Assembly (NCBI GenBank): GCA_031273515.1
Contig: JAISRU010000204.1
Coordinates: 1-5,984, forward strand
Direction of reading: 5' to 3'
From: Bacteroidales bacterium
GTDB taxonomy: Bacteria; Bacteroidota; Bacteroidia; Bacteroidales; WCHB1-69
DNA: 5,984 nucleotides
Shown here: positions 1 to 5,969 of the stretch, piece by piece
Position numbering within the stretch: position 1 is the stretch's first letter
Layout: each line of letters opens with the position of its first letter
Translations under genes and position numbers: made by a program
Notes under the pieces: generated by a model
What the model was told of the DNA's origin: nothing
Database searches by the model: none
The model's input: only the letters and a program-made list of their open reading frames with translations

Positions 1-12
1 ATTTCATGAATG

Positions 13-20
13 CAAAGATA
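13..20 (-). promoter_or_regulatory. Bacteroidota-type -7 box for a leftward gene outside the window
   Basis: Read on the minus strand this is TATCTTTG, a full match to the Bacteroidota -7 consensus TAnnTTTG used by the primary sigma factor of the group. No good TTTG/TTG -33 element lies at the usual distance of about 19 bases; the nearest TTTG is about 14 bases upstream. Transcription would start around position 6 and run left out of the window. An ATG on the minus strand at 7-5 would sit almost on the start site, so the true start codon is more likely beyond the window edge. The match is short and lies in AT-rich DNA, so it could be chance. Confidence 0.4.
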
Positions 21-165
21 GAAAAATTTTAATACAAATAACATTTTCTTCAAATATTTTTTTTGCTGTTATAAATCAATACAATAGTCCGTCCAACGAC
101 GAGATATTCCAGAGAATTGTCACAAAAGAGGATTGTTTTTAGTCGCTATTTGGAAGACTTTATCC

Positions 166-205
166 AATTGAGAATTGAGAATTGAGAATTGAAAATTGAA
201 AATTG
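166..205. repeat. 7-bp tandem repeat, AATTGAG/AATTGAA, about 5.7 copies
   Basis: Three copies of AATTGAG (166-186) are followed by two of AATTGAA (187-200) and a partial AATTG (201-205). The array is perfectly in phase at 7 bp, and only the last base of the unit changes (G to A), as one block. It is intergenic and lies 20 bp before the extended left inverted repeat of the insertion sequence. Related AATTGA-like sequence occurs right next to both ends of the element (225-242 and 1566-1583). From general knowledge, similar AATTGA-rich intergenic repeats are common in some Bacteroidota genomes, but I cannot confirm a family from this window. Function unknown. Confidence 0.85.
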
Positions 206-224
206 CGCAAAGCGACGCAAAAAT

Positions 225-266
225 AATTGACAATGGAGAATTACTACGGTTGCGTTAATTTTTAAT
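225..266 (+). repeat. Left terminal inverted repeat of the insertion sequence, with AATT-rich outer extension
   Basis: Compared with the reverse complement of 1542-1583, 35 of 42 positions match by hand alignment. The best block is ACTACGGTTGCGTTAA (243-258) against ACTACTGTTGCGTTAA, with one mismatch. The inner part (243-266) is the likely transposase-binding terminal repeat. The outer part (225-242), starting AATTGACAATGG, resembles the AATTGA repeats in the flank and may be host DNA rather than element. The exact tip is therefore uncertain: 243 if the palindromic AATT at 239-242 belongs to the host, 239 or 225 if it belongs to the element. Confidence 0.75.
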
Positions 267-337
267 ATTTATCTGTAGCATATTGATATACATTTCATTA
301 CAGCCATTTTTTGTTTTTTCGATTTGAATTGAAAGTG

Positions 338-345
338 TAATTTTG
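338..345 (+). promoter_or_regulatory. Likely transposase promoter, -7 box TAATTTTG
   Basis: TAATTTTG matches the Bacteroidota -7 consensus TAnnTTTG at all fixed positions. Transcription would begin around 352, giving a leader of about 15 bases before ATG 367. The -33 region is weak: no TTG lies at a spacing of about 19, although TTG occurs at 311-313 and TTTG at 323-326. The box overlaps the TTG codon at 343-345, which makes that codon an unlikely translation start. It lies inside the insertion sequence, so the element carries its own promoter. Confidence 0.5.
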
Positions 346-366
346 CGCCATAAAAAGCGTAAAATT

Positions 367-1536
367 ATGAATGCAGGTAAATATGTTTTCTCACAAGTAT
401 TAGATTTCGTGAACAAATATGAGTTTGACAAGTGCGTAAAACGCTACTTTGGCAACTATCGAACACGTGAATTGGACTGTTGGAATCAGTTTGTACAGTT
501 GTTTTTCGGGCAATTAACTTCGCTGAACTCGTTGCGAAACATTTGTTTATGCCTCAAAGCCCACGAAGGCAAACTTTATCATTTAGGTATCAGACAAAAC
601 GTGAATGTATCAACACTTTCGAGAGCAAACGAGAAACGTGATTGGCGTATTTTCGCTGATTTTGGAAACATTCTCATAAAACTTGTTCGTCCTCTTTATA
701 CTGATAACCCAATTCTAAACATTAATTTGGATAACGAGATTTTTGCACTTGATTCCACGACAATATCGCTAAGTATTAATCTTTTTACATGGGCAGAGGG
801 TAAGTATTCACGCGGTGCAGTTAAGGTTCATACCTTGCTTGACTTGCATGGAAACATACCGACTTTTATTCACATTACTGATGGTAGATATAACGACAGT
901 AACATACTTGACGAAATTACTCCTGTACCAGATGCTATTTACCTGATGGACAAGGCTTATATTGATTTTCTAGCATTGTACCGTATGCATTTAACCGGCG
1001 CATTTTTTGTTTCTCGTGCCAAAAATACAATGCGATACGATATTACAGAGCAAAATTACAATATTGATGAAACAACAGGATTGAGAGCCGATAAAACAGT
1101 GATACTGAAGGTTGCAAAATCAAAAAAATTGTATCCTGAAAAACTGCGATTAGTGGAATTTTATGATGCTGAAACGGATAATTATCTGGTATTTCTATCC
1201 AATAACTTTGAGGTTTCTGCTCTTGATATCGCCAATTTGTATAAGAACAGATGGGAGATAGAAGTGTTTTTCAAATGGATAAAACAGAATTTGACTATTA
1301 AAAAACTTTGGGGATATTCCGAAAATGCTGTCAAAATCCATATTTGGATAGCCATCTGTACCTATCTGATTGTCGCTAACATTAAACACGCTCTTAAAAG
1401 CACTCTTTCAATTTACGAAATAATGCAAATTCTAAGTATATCTGCATTTGATAAGATTTCAATCAGGGAACTACTTACTGTACAATCTCAAATCAATCAA
1501 GATGTAAAAAAACAACTAACTTTATTCGATTGTTAA
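367..1536 (+). CDS. IS4-family transposase (DDE, DUF4372 N-terminal type)
   Basis: This 389-residue protein should catalyse cut-and-paste movement of the surrounding element. The N-terminal part (about residues 3-75, containing CWNQFVQLFFGQLTS and later YHLGIRQNV) resembles the DUF4372 domain found before the IS4 DDE domain. Catalytic candidates are Asp129 (in FALDSTT), Asp195 (in YLMDKAYID) and Glu299. Glu299 lies in YKNRWEIEVFFKWIK, which fits the IS4 signature Y-(2)-R-(3)-E-(6)-K exactly (Tyr292, Arg295, Glu299, Lys306). Length is normal for the family and no frameshift or internal stop is seen. I chose ATG 367 over the in-frame TTG at 343 because that TTG overlaps the probable -7 box. No Shine-Dalgarno sequence is evident. 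The gene converges on the receptor gene; the two stop codons are 34 bases apart. Confidence 0.95.
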   Translation: MNAGKYVFSQVLDFVNKYEFDKCVKRYFGNYRTRELDCWNQFVQLFFGQLTSLNSLRNICLCLKAHEGKLYHLGIRQNVNVSTLSRANEKRDWRIFADFGNILIKLVRPLYTDNPILNINLDNEIFALDSTTISLSINLFTWAEGKYSRGAVKVHTLLDLHGNIPTFIHITDGRYNDSNILDEITPVPDAIYLMDKAYIDFLALYRMHLTGAFFVSRAKNTMRYDITEQNYNIDETTGLRADKTVILKVAKSKKLYPEKLRLVEFYDAETDNYLVFLSNNFEVSALDIANLYKNRWEIEVFFKWIKQNLTIKKLWGYSENAVKIHIWIAICTYLIVANIKHALKSTLSIYEIMQILSISAFDKISIRELLTVQSQINQDVKKQLTLFDC

Positions 1537-1541
1537 TCTAT

Positions 1542-1583
1542 GTTAAATTTTAACGCAACAGTAGTAATTATCAATTGTTAATT
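1542..1583 (-). repeat. Right terminal inverted repeat of the insertion sequence, overlapping the receptor stop codon
   Basis: This is the reverse-complement partner of 225-266 (35 of 42 positions). The core repeat is 1542-1565; the outer AATT-rich part is 1566-1583. It starts 5 bases after the transposase stop. The outer part includes the receptor stop codon (1571-1573) and its last few codons, so the receptor C-terminus Arg-Ile-Asn-Asn-stop is written in AATT-repeat-like sequence. If the element proper ends at 1565, it lies 5 bases beyond the receptor stop. Confidence 0.75.
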
Positions 1584-4354
1584 CTCACGGACACTCCCAA
1601 TGAAATTACTTGTCCGGGGGAAAATGAACGTGTTATCTGTTCCCGTTTCGACGTTGTTCCATTCTCCTGTATCGTGGGGAACTGCTTGAAAACAACTTTC
1701 TGATTCAAAATATCTTTCATACCCAGACTCAGTTCGACATGTTTGCCGATTGTCTTGCTGATGGAAAAGTCCAGCATATTGCGAGGCATTTCGTAGGTGT
1801 CGGGAATATATTGCGCTGGATCTTGATTGGATTCTCCCAGAACCACAATGCGTTTTCCCGTAATATTGTATTGCAGACAGGCATTCAATCCCCATTCCTC
1901 TTTTTGGAAAAACAAAGCCGCATTGACCAAAAAAGGCGATTGTCCTTGCATAGCCCTGTCTTGTGCCGGTTCATCTTCATCGAAATGAATTTTACTGTTG
2001 ATAAAGGCGGCATTGGCAACAAGCGAAAAATCTTTCAATCCCATGAACTGCAAATTGACCTTGACCTCAACCTCAATTCCCGCATTGCGAGCGCTTTTGG
2101 CATTGTCGAACGAATACTGTAATTGTCCGCCGGTATAAAAGTAGGTGATTTCAATCGGATTCTTGAAGAACTTATAAAACAAACCTAATGAAATGGTTTC
2201 GGTGGAAGATGGGTAATATTCGTAACGAAGATCGAAATTCTGAATGTAGGCATTCTTCAGATTGGGATTTCCTTCAAAATTGGCAAAGAGATCAAAATCA
2301 TAATAAACATAAGGCGCTAATTCCCGAAACTCAGGACGATTGATGCTCCGACCGTAACAGGCACGCAAAAGATGCTGTCGATTGATATTGTAGATCAGAT
2401 TTGCAGAAGGATAAAAATCGTCCTGCAACTCGTGAATTTTTACCGGTCTCATCCCGTCAGACTCATATCCGTTCAGTGTGAAAATATTGTTTTCGTAACG
2501 CAGTCCGATGTATGTTTCCCATTTTTTGGCAAAGGGTATCTTCACGGATATATACGCCGAAGGTAAAAACTGCAGAATATCATACGAATCGGATTTGTTC
2601 GTCTTTTCCGATAGACTTGTTCCCCCCGAATACAGATATTGTTCGGAAACGATCTCGTAATACGGTAAATACGGATAGTCAGGATCCTTTTTGTTGTTTC
2701 CGTAAGTATAAGTAAAGTTTCGGGCGGCAAAATCTCTGCTTCGGTATTCCAAAGAAAGTCCGGAAGATATAGTCGGTTTGAAACGCTCAAAGTTCGGATT
2801 TACTTCGTAATTTGTGTTCAGAAAAACAATATGCTCGCGAAGATTTTGAAAGTTTCGTTTAATATCATTTCCGTCGGTATAATATTGTCCGTAATACGGA
2901 TTGCCGATGCTGTTGTTCTTTCGGGAAACAATTATTTTTCGGTCAGGCTCCTGTTTCGACGCAAAAGAATAACATACTCCCCATGTCAGCTGCTGGGTGT
3001 TTTTACGAAAATGATGTTCTCCGTTCAATTGTCCCGAATAGGTTGTCCGACTTGAATAATACAATTCTCTTTCCATCACTTCGTATTCATTTCCGTAATC
3101 CATTCCGCTGCGCAGCGTAGTCCGTTTCCTGCCCGACTGATTGAAAAAATTACACCATTCCATTTTATCGCCATTCCTAAAGAGCAAAACCCAATTGTGC
3201 AAAGCGCTTAACCGACTTTCTGTGTTATAAACCGTGTCATTGTACTGTTTGCTGAAAACGCTGTGGTCTTCCTTAGCGCTGTAAATTCCATAGCGGGCAT
3301 TGAACATGTCGTACATCTGGTGACTGTTACTGTAATTCAAGGCTGTAAAATTACCGACGCTTACTCTTTTTGCATGAATGCGGGTACTCAATACGGTCGA
3401 AAAACGATGTTCGGGCAGAGGCGTCTTTTCGGACAGTTCCCAATTTTGATTTAGCATTTGGGTGTAGTCGGATCTCTTTGCTGGAGCATAATCGTTGTAT
3501 TTCAGCGGGAAATTGGAAGGCAGTTTGCGTGTTCCGTTATCAAAGCCGAGCCAATCGGTTGAACTTCCTTTATAAGTATGTTGTCTGCGGGAAATGTTTC
3601 CGAGATTGTATCCGGGTGCATAACTGAATGAAAATTCATTGTTCTCAAGTCGATTTTTTGTGAGGATTTTAATAAATCCGCCGGAGAAGTCCGCCGGAGT
3701 ATTTGCCATAGGCGATTTCATGATCAGCATATTTTCAATCTGAGAACCGGGCAATACGTCGAAAGCAAAAGCGCGTATGTCGGTTTCGGAACTCGGCGTG
3801 GGAGCATTGTTTAAATAGACATTGTTGTATCGTTGAGATAATCCCCGTACATTGACAAATCGACTTTCGGTAACGACAACGCCGGGTATCCGACGGATAA
3901 CTTCTGCCGCATTTCTGTCTTGGGTTTTTGAAATCTGCTGGGCGGAAATACCATTGGCAACGCTGCCCGAACTTTTCACACTGCTGATTACCGATGCATC
4001 CGTATTTTTTAAAGCAAGTCCGGCAATAGTAACTCCTTCAAGTTCCAATGTTTCCAAAGCTGCGTTCAGTTGCGTTGTTTTTCCTTTTTGTATTCTCACT
4101 TTTTGAAATCCAAGCGGAGCAAACGATATATACGAAAAACTTATATCGTAAGACCCTTCCGACAATGAAAGTTCATATTCTCCATCTTCGTTAGCAACTG
4201 TCCCCATGGTAGAGCCTGCAATTCTTACGGATGCGCCTGCCAGAGGTTCATTGGTTTCTTTGTCTGTAATTTTCCCTTTCAGGACGCCTTTTTGGGCAAA
4301 GAGTGCTGTTGTACAAATCAACAAGAGAATAAACACGCTTGTTTTTTTCATCAT
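1571..4354 (-). CDS. TonB-dependent outer-membrane receptor with N-terminal carboxypeptidase-regulatory-like domain
   Basis: This 927-residue gated pore would import an unknown substrate across the outer membrane using TonB/ExbBD energy. Residues 1-20 (MMKKTSVF... to ALFA) are a signal peptide with likely cleavage before Gln21. Residues about 23-99 form a carboxypeptidase-D regulatory-like domain (GKITDKETNEPLAGASVRI, then GEYELSL). LEGVTIAG (about 105-112) sits where the TonB box is expected. The plug follows, with IPGVVVTESRFVNVRGLSQ (about 156-174), YNNVYLNNAP and ADFSGGFIKI. The rest is barrel, including RSINRPEFRELAP (about 669-681) and GNPNLKNAYIQNFDLRYEYY. The last strand, SPGQVISLGVSVRI, is present, so the protein looks complete, but it ends in Asn-Asn rather than the usual aromatic or hydrophobic residue. 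ATG 4354 and ATG 4351 are adjacent candidates; a longer frame from 4432 would put 26 non-signal residues in front and overlap the terminator. No SusD homolog is present; the partner gene upstream encodes a beta-helix lipoprotein. Confidence 0.93.
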   Translation of the reverse strand: MMKKTSVFILLLICTTALFAQKGVLKGKITDKETNEPLAGASVRIAGSTMGTVANEDGEYELSLSEGSYDISFSYISFAPLGFQKVRIQKGKTTQLNAALETLELEGVTIAGLALKNTDASVISSVKSSGSVANGISAQQISKTQDRNAAEVIRRIPGVVVTESRFVNVRGLSQRYNNVYLNNAPTPSSETDIRAFAFDVLPGSQIENMLIMKSPMANTPADFSGGFIKILTKNRLENNEFSFSYAPGYNLGNISRRQHTYKGSSTDWLGFDNGTRKLPSNFPLKYNDYAPAKRSDYTQMLNQNWELSEKTPLPEHRFSTVLSTRIHAKRVSVGNFTALNYSNSHQMYDMFNARYGIYSAKEDHSVFSKQYNDTVYNTESRLSALHNWVLLFRNGDKMEWCNFFNQSGRKRTTLRSGMDYGNEYEVMERELYYSSRTTYSGQLNGEHHFRKNTQQLTWGVCYSFASKQEPDRKIIVSRKNNSIGNPYYGQYYTDGNDIKRNFQNLREHIVFLNTNYEVNPNFERFKPTISSGLSLEYRSRDFAARNFTYTYGNNKKDPDYPYLPYYEIVSEQYLYSGGTSLSEKTNKSDSYDILQFLPSAYISVKIPFAKKWETYIGLRYENNIFTLNGYESDGMRPVKIHELQDDFYPSANLIYNINRQHLLRACYGRSINRPEFRELAPYVYYDFDLFANFEGNPNLKNAYIQNFDLRYEYYPSSTETISLGLFYKFFKNPIEITYFYTGGQLQYSFDNAKSARNAGIEVEVKVNLQFMGLKDFSLVANAAFINSKIHFDEDEPAQDRAMQGQSPFLVNAALFFQKEEWGLNACLQYNITGKRIVVLGESNQDPAQYIPDTYEMPRNMLDFSISKTIGKHVELSLGMKDILNQKVVFKQFPTIQENGTTSKREQITRSFSPGQVISLGVSVRINN

Positions 4355-4380
4355 AAAGAATAACTGTTGTTTAACATTTG

Positions 4381-4433
4381 AAATTAAAAAATAATTGGTT
4401 TTCTGCAAACAGGGCAGTCTGCGGAAAACCAAT
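4381..4433 (-). terminator. Stem-loop with U-rich tail between lipoprotein and receptor genes
   Basis: On the minus strand the arms are ATTGGTTTTCCGCA (4433-4420) and TGCAGAAAACCAAT (4407-4394). They pair at 13 of 14 positions (one C-A mismatch) around a 12-base loop, and are followed by TATTTTTTAATTT (4393-4381). This has the form of a rho-independent terminator for the lipoprotein transcript, starting 17 bases after its stop codon. Because the receptor starts only 27 bases past the tail on the same strand, it could act as a partial terminator that lowers receptor expression relative to the lipoprotein. On the plus strand the hairpin is followed by a weaker T-rich run and no gene needs it there. 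Confidence 0.75.
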
Positions 4434-4450
4434 CATTGTTGTTTTGTTGT

Positions 4451-5839
4451 TTACCACTTGTAGGTAGCGTTTTGAGGGTCGAAATTAGCCCATCCCGACG
4501 TCCAGTCTTCTGTTCCGAAAGCGCCGATATAATTCACAGATCTGTCAAAGAAAGCATCCTGAAGCGGGGCGTCGGAGAAAAGATTGCTCTTTCCTGCCAA
4601 AGGACTTCCCGACTGCAAAGTAAACTTCGGATTGTGTAAATTGAACGGGTCTTGGATTTTAAGTTCGCTGTTTTGCGCATATACGCTGTTTGATCCCGAC
4701 TGACGATTGAAATAAGTACTGTCAAATGCGGCATGATAATTTTTCAGCATACCTGAGAGGATACAATTTTTGACCATCAGTTCGCCGTTAGTTGCGTGAG
4801 TTTGGGCGTCGCCTGCTGCTCCGTCGACATACAATCCTTCTGGCCATCCTGCAAAGACAGAATTGTACACATTGAGTTTCGTGCTTCTTCTCAGGTGCAT
4901 GGAAGCCTGAAAGGTACCGTTACCGCCTGTCGGCGTGGTGATGTTGGACGTGGTCGAGTAAGGTCCAAACATGCTGGCATTGGAAAAGACAGGTTTTGTG
5001 TAGGGTTGATTGGAAGAACCTCCTGCGTCGTTGTCCGATTCAAATCCGTTCGATTTGGATTTGTCTGCCACATTGGGGTCGCGCAGTCCGAGCACGAACT
5101 GTAATTTTCCGGAGAAGCCGTTATCGGTGTCGAATTCGTCGTCCCAACCGCGGAATGCGATGAGGTGTTTACAGTTTACTGTTCCTCCGAACCATTCGTA
5201 AGAGTCGTCGCCGCAGTAAGACACCTGTACATAATCGATGGTTGTTCCCCGTCCGACTCCGCCAAAGGTAATCCCGTTGATTTCGTTGTCTGTTGCGTAC
5301 TCGATACCGGCAAATTCAACGCGGACATACTTCAACACGCCCGAATTGTCGTCGTTATTGATCGTAAATCCTGCTCCTTTTCCGTATTTTGTACGGGGAC
5401 CTCCTTCGATAGTCATTTGCGAAGGCGGATTAACATCTGCTTTTCCACAGATGATAATACCACCCCAGTCGCCGTAATCCCGTTGTCCTGCCGCCTGATT
5501 GGACGTAAAGATAATCGGATTGGTTTTCGTTCCCTCTGCCATGATTTTTCCACCCGGTTCGATGATTAAAGTCGCTTTTGTGTTTTTGTCGCCTTTAATA
5601 ACCGTACCTGCTTCGATCGTCAGAGTTGCTCCGTCTACCACATAGACAAATCCTTTCAACAATATTTTGTTGGTCGATTTCCATGTTGTATTCCCTGTGA
5701 TGTCCCCTTCTACCGTAGTTACCGACGCATCAATGGGCGGTGTTTCAGGTTCAGGTTCAGGTTTTGTTTCTTCACAGGCGCTCGCCATTAGTAATACAAC
5801 ACATGATGCATAGACAAAGAATAAATTCTTTCTGTTCAT
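4451..5839 (-). CDS. Predicted surface lipoprotein with right-handed beta-helix fold, partner of the receptor
   Basis: This 462-residue protein has no function I can name. Residues 1-21 are a lipoprotein signal peptide ending LMASAC, with Cys22 as the lipidated residue. EETKPEPEPETPP (23-35) follows; an acidic stretch right after the cysteine is the known Bacteroidota surface-export signal, so it probably faces outward. From about 44 on, short beta repeats such as GATLTIEAGTVIKG, then LIIEPGGKIMAEG and NPIIFTS, suggest a pectin-lyase-like beta-helix. Family-like motifs are GDWGGIIICGKA (123-134) and the C-terminal VNYIGAFGTEDWTSGW. Acid-rich loops DDSYEWFGG, WDDEFDTDNGFSG and FESDNDAGG (about 211-275) might bind divalent cations; this is inference. 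No catalytic residues of a polysaccharide lyase were recognised. ATG 5839 was chosen because an upstream ATG at 5878 would add 13 charged residues before the signal peptide. It precedes the receptor gene on the same strand, which suggests a joint uptake role. Confidence 0.85.
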   Translation of the reverse strand: MNRKNLFFVYASCVVLLMASACEETKPEPEPETPPIDASVTTVEGDITGNTTWKSTNKILLKGFVYVVDGATLTIEAGTVIKGDKNTKATLIIEPGGKIMAEGTKTNPIIFTSNQAAGQRDYGDWGGIIICGKADVNPPSQMTIEGGPRTKYGKGAGFTINNDDNSGVLKYVRVEFAGIEYATDNEINGITFGGVGRGTTIDYVQVSYCGDDSYEWFGGTVNCKHLIAFRGWDDEFDTDNGFSGKLQFVLGLRDPNVADKSKSNGFESDNDAGGSSNQPYTKPVFSNASMFGPYSTTSNITTPTGGNGTFQASMHLRRSTKLNVYNSVFAGWPEGLYVDGAAGDAQTHATNGELMVKNCILSGMLKNYHAAFDSTYFNRQSGSNSVYAQNSELKIQDPFNLHNPKFTLQSGSPLAGKSNLFSDAPLQDAFFDRSVNYIGAFGTEDWTSGWANFDPQNATYKW

Positions 5840-5916
5840 TTTGGTTTCTTTTTGTTTCTTGAAAAATTTACTGTTCATAAAATGTTTTTTAGATTAAACG
5901 TTAAAATTATTTTCTG

Positions 5917-5943
5917 CAAAGGAACAAGAAACAGGTTACGAAA
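5917..5943 (-). promoter_or_regulatory. Possible promoter of the lipoprotein-receptor pair
   Basis: On the minus strand, TTCCTTTG (5924-5917) matches the Bacteroidota -7 box TAnnTTTG at five of six fixed positions. TTTCG (5943-5939) lies 19 bases upstream, where a TTTG-type -33 element is expected. Start of transcription would be near 5910, with a leader of about 70 bases before ATG 5839. Both boxes are imperfect and the call rests mainly on position and spacing. Confidence 0.35.
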
Positions 5944-5956
5944 TCATGGAGATAAA

Positions 5957-5969
5957 ATGAATATTTCAT
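5957..5969. repeat. Short perfect palindrome upstream of the possible promoter
   Basis: ATGAATATTTCAT has 5-bp arms ATGAA and TTCAT around TAT. It lies about 14 bp upstream of the putative -33 element of the lipoprotein gene, a place where a regulator could bind. A 5-bp arm in AT-rich DNA is easily found by chance and no regulator family is recognised. Confidence 0.2.

Larger units (their letters stand above)
1..242. other. Non-coding region left of the insertion sequence
   Basis: AT-rich stretch with no credible coding frame on either strand. It contains a leftward promoter-like box near its left edge (13-20) and a 7-bp tandem repeat (166-205). A small hairpin has arms TTGCG (203-207) and CGCAA (216-220) around an 8-base loop. 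The part from about 60 to 165 shows nothing recognisable: no tRNA-like structure, no terminator and no repeat. The insertion sequence begins at about 243, or at 225 if the extended inverted repeat is counted. The non-coding stretch continues inside the element up to the transposase start at 367; that part holds the left inverted repeat and the likely transposase promoter. Confidence 0.7.
243..1565 (+). mobile_element. IS4-family insertion sequence, apparently complete, about 1.3 kb
   Basis: The element contains one transposase gene (367-1536) framed by imperfect inverted repeats (243-266 and 1542-1565, 20 of 24 matching). Length, single-gene layout and a transposase stop only a few bases before the right repeat all fit IS4-family elements. 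Both ends and the reading frame look intact, so it could be mobile. No target duplication of the 9-12 bp common in this family is visible. The only direct repeat at the tips is AATT (239-242 and 1566-1569), which is palindromic and may instead extend the inverted repeat. The flanks on both sides are AATTGA-rich and inversely related. The element looks more AT-rich than the receptor and lipoprotein genes beside it. Confidence 0.85.

Noticed and set aside
60..165. RNA gene or riboswitch in the left non-coding region
   Set aside because: No cloverleaf, conserved box or stable stem could be found by eye; a covariance-model search would be needed to say more.
166..205. CRISPR-like array
   Set aside because: The repeats are 7 bp and directly adjacent with no spacers; this is a simple tandem repeat.
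343..366. In-frame TTG at 343 as transposase start, adding 8 basic residues
   Set aside because: The TTG is part of the probable -7 box TAATTTTG at 338-345, and ATG 367 gives the usual family N-terminus (MNAGKYVFSQ).
1195..1389. Minus-strand open frame inside the transposase gene
   Set aside because: Short shadow of the DDE domain coding sequence, with no protein-like features.
1542..1583. Receptor gene disrupted by the insertion sequence (pseudogene)
   Set aside because: The last barrel strand motif SPGQVISLGVSVRI is present and the frame is open over normal length, so at most a few terminal residues are altered.
1739..2122. Plus-strand open frame antisense to the receptor (and many similar ones between 1739 and 5569)
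   Set aside because: These are frames opposite strongly supported genes, with no recognisable protein features and no sensible promoter or start context.
4355..4432. Longer receptor frame starting at 4432
   Set aside because: It would put 26 residues before a normal signal peptide and its coding bases would run through the terminator-like stem-loop; the ATG pair at 4354/4351 is the natural start.
5840..5878. Longer lipoprotein frame starting at 5878
   Set aside because: It adds 13 mostly charged residues ahead of a complete lipoprotein signal peptide. Not impossible, but less likely than ATG 5839.
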